From Alistipes sp. (GTDB lineage Bacteria; Bacteroidota; Bacteroidia; Bacteroidales; Rikenellaceae), in contig JAGBIC010000042.1 in assembly GCA_017935185.1 (NCBI GenBank), forward strand, positions 1 to 43,518: a stretch of DNA of 43,518 nt, in the 5' to 3' direction. The notes under the pieces were generated by a model. It did not search any database and was not told the DNA's origin. It was given only the letters and a program-made list of their open reading frames with translations. This document shows, in pieces, positions 42,357 through 43,518 of this stretch. Position 1 is the stretch's first letter, and each line of letters starts with the position of its first letter. The translations under genes were made by a program, and so were the position numbers.

Positions 42357-42392
42357 AAAAAAAGAGCAGACCTCACAGTCTGCTCTTTTTTT
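42357..42392. terminator. Bidirectional terminator for rplI operon
   Basis: AAAAAAAGAGCAGAC / GTCTGCTCTTTTTTT, a 15-bp stem counting A-T pairs, with a 6-base loop. It ends the rpsF-rpsR-rplI transcript on the minus strand and backs up the terminator at 42319 on the plus strand. Confidence 0.92.
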
Positions 42393-42417
42393 CTCTCCCG
42401 AAGGAGTTTTTGCAAAA

Positions 42418-42864
42418 TTACTCTGCGCTCTCAGCTACAACTGACAAAGCAACAGTAGCCTTAACCTCGCGGTGAAGCTTAACAGTTGCAGTGTACTCGC
42501 CTACAGTCTTGATAGAATCAACAACGATAGCCTTGCGATCTACTACAATCTCCTTTGCTGCCAAAGCCTCAGCAACATCGGCTGAAGTTACAGCACCGAA
42601 AATCTTACCCTCCTCAGCCTTAACGGTGATAACCAAAGGCAAGTTGGCAATCTTCTCTGCGAGTGCCTGTGCGTCTGCCAAAATCTTGGCATCCTTGTGA
42701 GCACGCTGGCGCAAGTTCTCGGCCAATACCTTCTTTGCAGAAGCGGTAGCAGCCTTTGCAAAACCCTGAGGAATCAAGTAATTGTTTGCATAACCGGGCT
42801 TTACGTTTACGATATCGTTAGCGTAACCCAAGTTCTCTACGTCTTTGATAAGAATAACTTCCAT
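42418..42864 (-). CDS. rplI: 50S ribosomal protein L9
   Basis: A 148-residue protein of normal L9 length. It has the N-terminal rRNA-binding domain (MEVILIKDVENLGYANDIVN, then VKPGYANNYLIPQGFAKAAT), the long connecting helix and the C-terminal domain (KIFGAVTSADVAEAL). L9 binds 23S rRNA at the L1 stalk base and helps maintain reading frame. It is the last gene of the rpsF-rpsR-rplI operon, 19 bases after rpsR. Confidence 0.97.
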   Translation of the reverse strand: MEVILIKDVENLGYANDIVNVKPGYANNYLIPQGFAKAATASAKKVLAENLRQRAHKDAKILADAQALAEKIANLPLVITVKAEEGKIFGAVTSADVAEALAAKEIVVDRKAIVVDSIKTVGEYTATVKLHREVKATVALSVVAESAE

Positions 42865-42883
42865 ATTGCTCTCCTCCTCTTAA

Positions 42884-43165
42884 TTATTTCATACAATCGG
42901 TTACGAACGGCAGAATAGCCAAGTGACGAGCACGCTTAACAGCCTGAGCCACCTTCTTCTGGAATTTCTGTGAGGTACCGGTCAAACGGCGGGGAAGAAT
43001 CTTACCCTGCTCGTTGAGGAACTTCTTCAGGAACTCACCGTCCTTATAATCAACGTACTTGATGCCGAGCTTCTTGAAGCGGCAGTACTTCTTCTTCTTT
43101 ACATCTACTGATACGGGGTTGAGATAACGAATCTCACCGCCAGCCTTTACATTCTCCTGTGCCAT
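42884..43165 (-). CDS. rpsR: 30S ribosomal protein S18
   Basis: A 93-residue basic protein that binds the platform of the 30S subunit together with S6. It contains [20 protein letters not shown], then [20 protein letters not shown] and the end [17 protein letters not shown]. Length is slightly above the E. coli form because of an N-terminal extension, as in other Bacteroidota. It starts three bases after the rpsF stop, showing tight coupling with its protein partner. Confidence 0.97.
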   Translation of the reverse strand: MAQENVKAGGEIRYLNPVSVDVKKKKYCRFKKLGIKYVDYKDGEFLKKFLNEQGKILPRRLTGTSQKFQKKVAQAVKRARHLAILPFVTDCMK

Positions 43166-43168
43166 AGT

Positions 43169-43516
43169 TTACTCCTCCTGTGATTTGTTAGCAAGCTTGG
43201 CGCGACGCTTTGCAGAGTACTCTACAGCGAACTTGTCCTGCTTGAAAGTTAAGAAACGGATAATGCGCTCGTCACGACGGTAGCCGGTCTCGAGCTTGTT
43301 GATGAGTGCACCCTCGCCCTCGAACTCTACAAGGAAGTAGAAGCCGGTGGTCTTCTTCTGGATGGGATATGCGAGCTTCTTAAGGCCCCAGTTCTCCACA
43401 TTCACGATCTGACCGCCGTTCTCGGTAATGATGCCCTGGAATTTGTCAGCAACCTCCTTCACCTGTGCGTCAGAGAGGACGGGAGTGACAATGAAAACGG
43501 TTTCGTAATTGTTCAT
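43169..43516 (-). CDS. rpsF: 30S ribosomal protein S6
   Basis: A 115-residue protein of usual length, complete at the window edge (ATG at 43514-43516). It shows the typical start [20 protein letters not shown], the central [20 protein letters not shown] block and [13 protein letters not shown]6 pairs with S18 on 16S rRNA. It is the first gene of the rpsF-rpsR-rplI operon. Any promoter or S6/S18-binding leader lies beyond the window. Confidence 0.96.
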   Translation of the reverse strand: MNNYETVFIVTPVLSDAQVKEVADKFQGIITENGGQIVNVENWGLKKLAYPIQKKTTGFYFLVEFEGEGALINKLETGYRRDERIIRFLTFKQDKFAVEYSAKRRAKLANKSQEE

Positions 43517-43518
43517 AA

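Noticed and set aside
1-43518. CRISPR arrays, rRNA genes or insertion sequences
   Set aside because: No regularly spaced repeats, rRNA-like stretches or transposase motifs were seen on either strand.

Overview
The window looks like a piece of a Bacteroidales chromosome (phylum Bacteroidota). A Rikenellaceae/Alistipes-like source is possible but cannot be fixed from the sequence alone. The evidence is the promoter form seen in front of many genes (a -7 box TAnnTTTG, often with a TTTG-like -33 box about 20 bases upstream), weak Shine-Dalgarno sites, many lipoproteins and secreted glycan enzymes (GH125, GH2, NAGPA-like), an ATP-type PEP carboxykinase, and typical Bacteroidota families (DUF3078-like, WbqC, the Gfo/Idh/MocA lipoprotein). 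Most of the window has ordinary housekeeping composition. The stretch from about 16.9 to 19.2 kb is visibly richer in A+T and uses AGA/AGG arginine codons, unlike its neighbours.

Layout. 1-6.8 kb: the 3' end of pckA, then a minus-strand run with an NAGPA-like secreted protein, a small XRE regulator with a membrane partner, a DUF697-like membrane protein, and apbE - lipid kinase - AraC regulator. 6.9-16.9 kb: rpsO with a structured leader, pnp (interrupted by an in-frame TAG), a large OmpA/TPR-like lipoprotein, deoC, thiL, a 34-residue membrane peptide, a lipocalin-like lipoprotein, adk, tRNA-Glu, rpsT and a phosphodiesterase lipoprotein. 16.9-19.2 kb: the A+T-rich segment, with a 213-bp imperfect inverted repeat, a two-TM protein and an orphan lipoprotein. 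19.3-31.1 kb: rpsA, an oxidoreductase lipoprotein, GH125, ispG, recO, xerD, prmA, a WbqC-family gene and a GH2 protein. 31.3-35 kb: an ordered plus-strand run of cvpA-like, rsgA, trmH-like, a class III aminotransferase and a prohibitin-tail-like membrane protein. 35.1-43.5 kb: nfo, a DUF3078-like protein, an S41 protease with a small membrane protein and a calcineurin-like phosphatase, an ECF sigma factor with a probable membrane anti-sigma factor, and the rpsF-rpsR-rplI operon on the minus strand.

The genes fall into translation/RNA (S1, S6, S15, S18, S20, L9, PrmA, RsgA, TrmH-like, PNPase, tRNA-Glu), cofactor and nucleotide metabolism (ThiL, IspG, ApbE, Adk, DeoC), DNA repair/recombination (RecO, XerD, Nfo) and envelope/glycan functions. 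The points most worth checking are the nonsense codon at the active site of pnp, the GH2 protein lacking both catalytic glutamates, the inverted-repeat element in the A+T-rich segment lying just downstream of a promoter, and the compact sigma/anti-sigma pair with a perfect 16-bp palindrome in front. I see no CRISPR array, transposase gene, prophage or rRNA operon.
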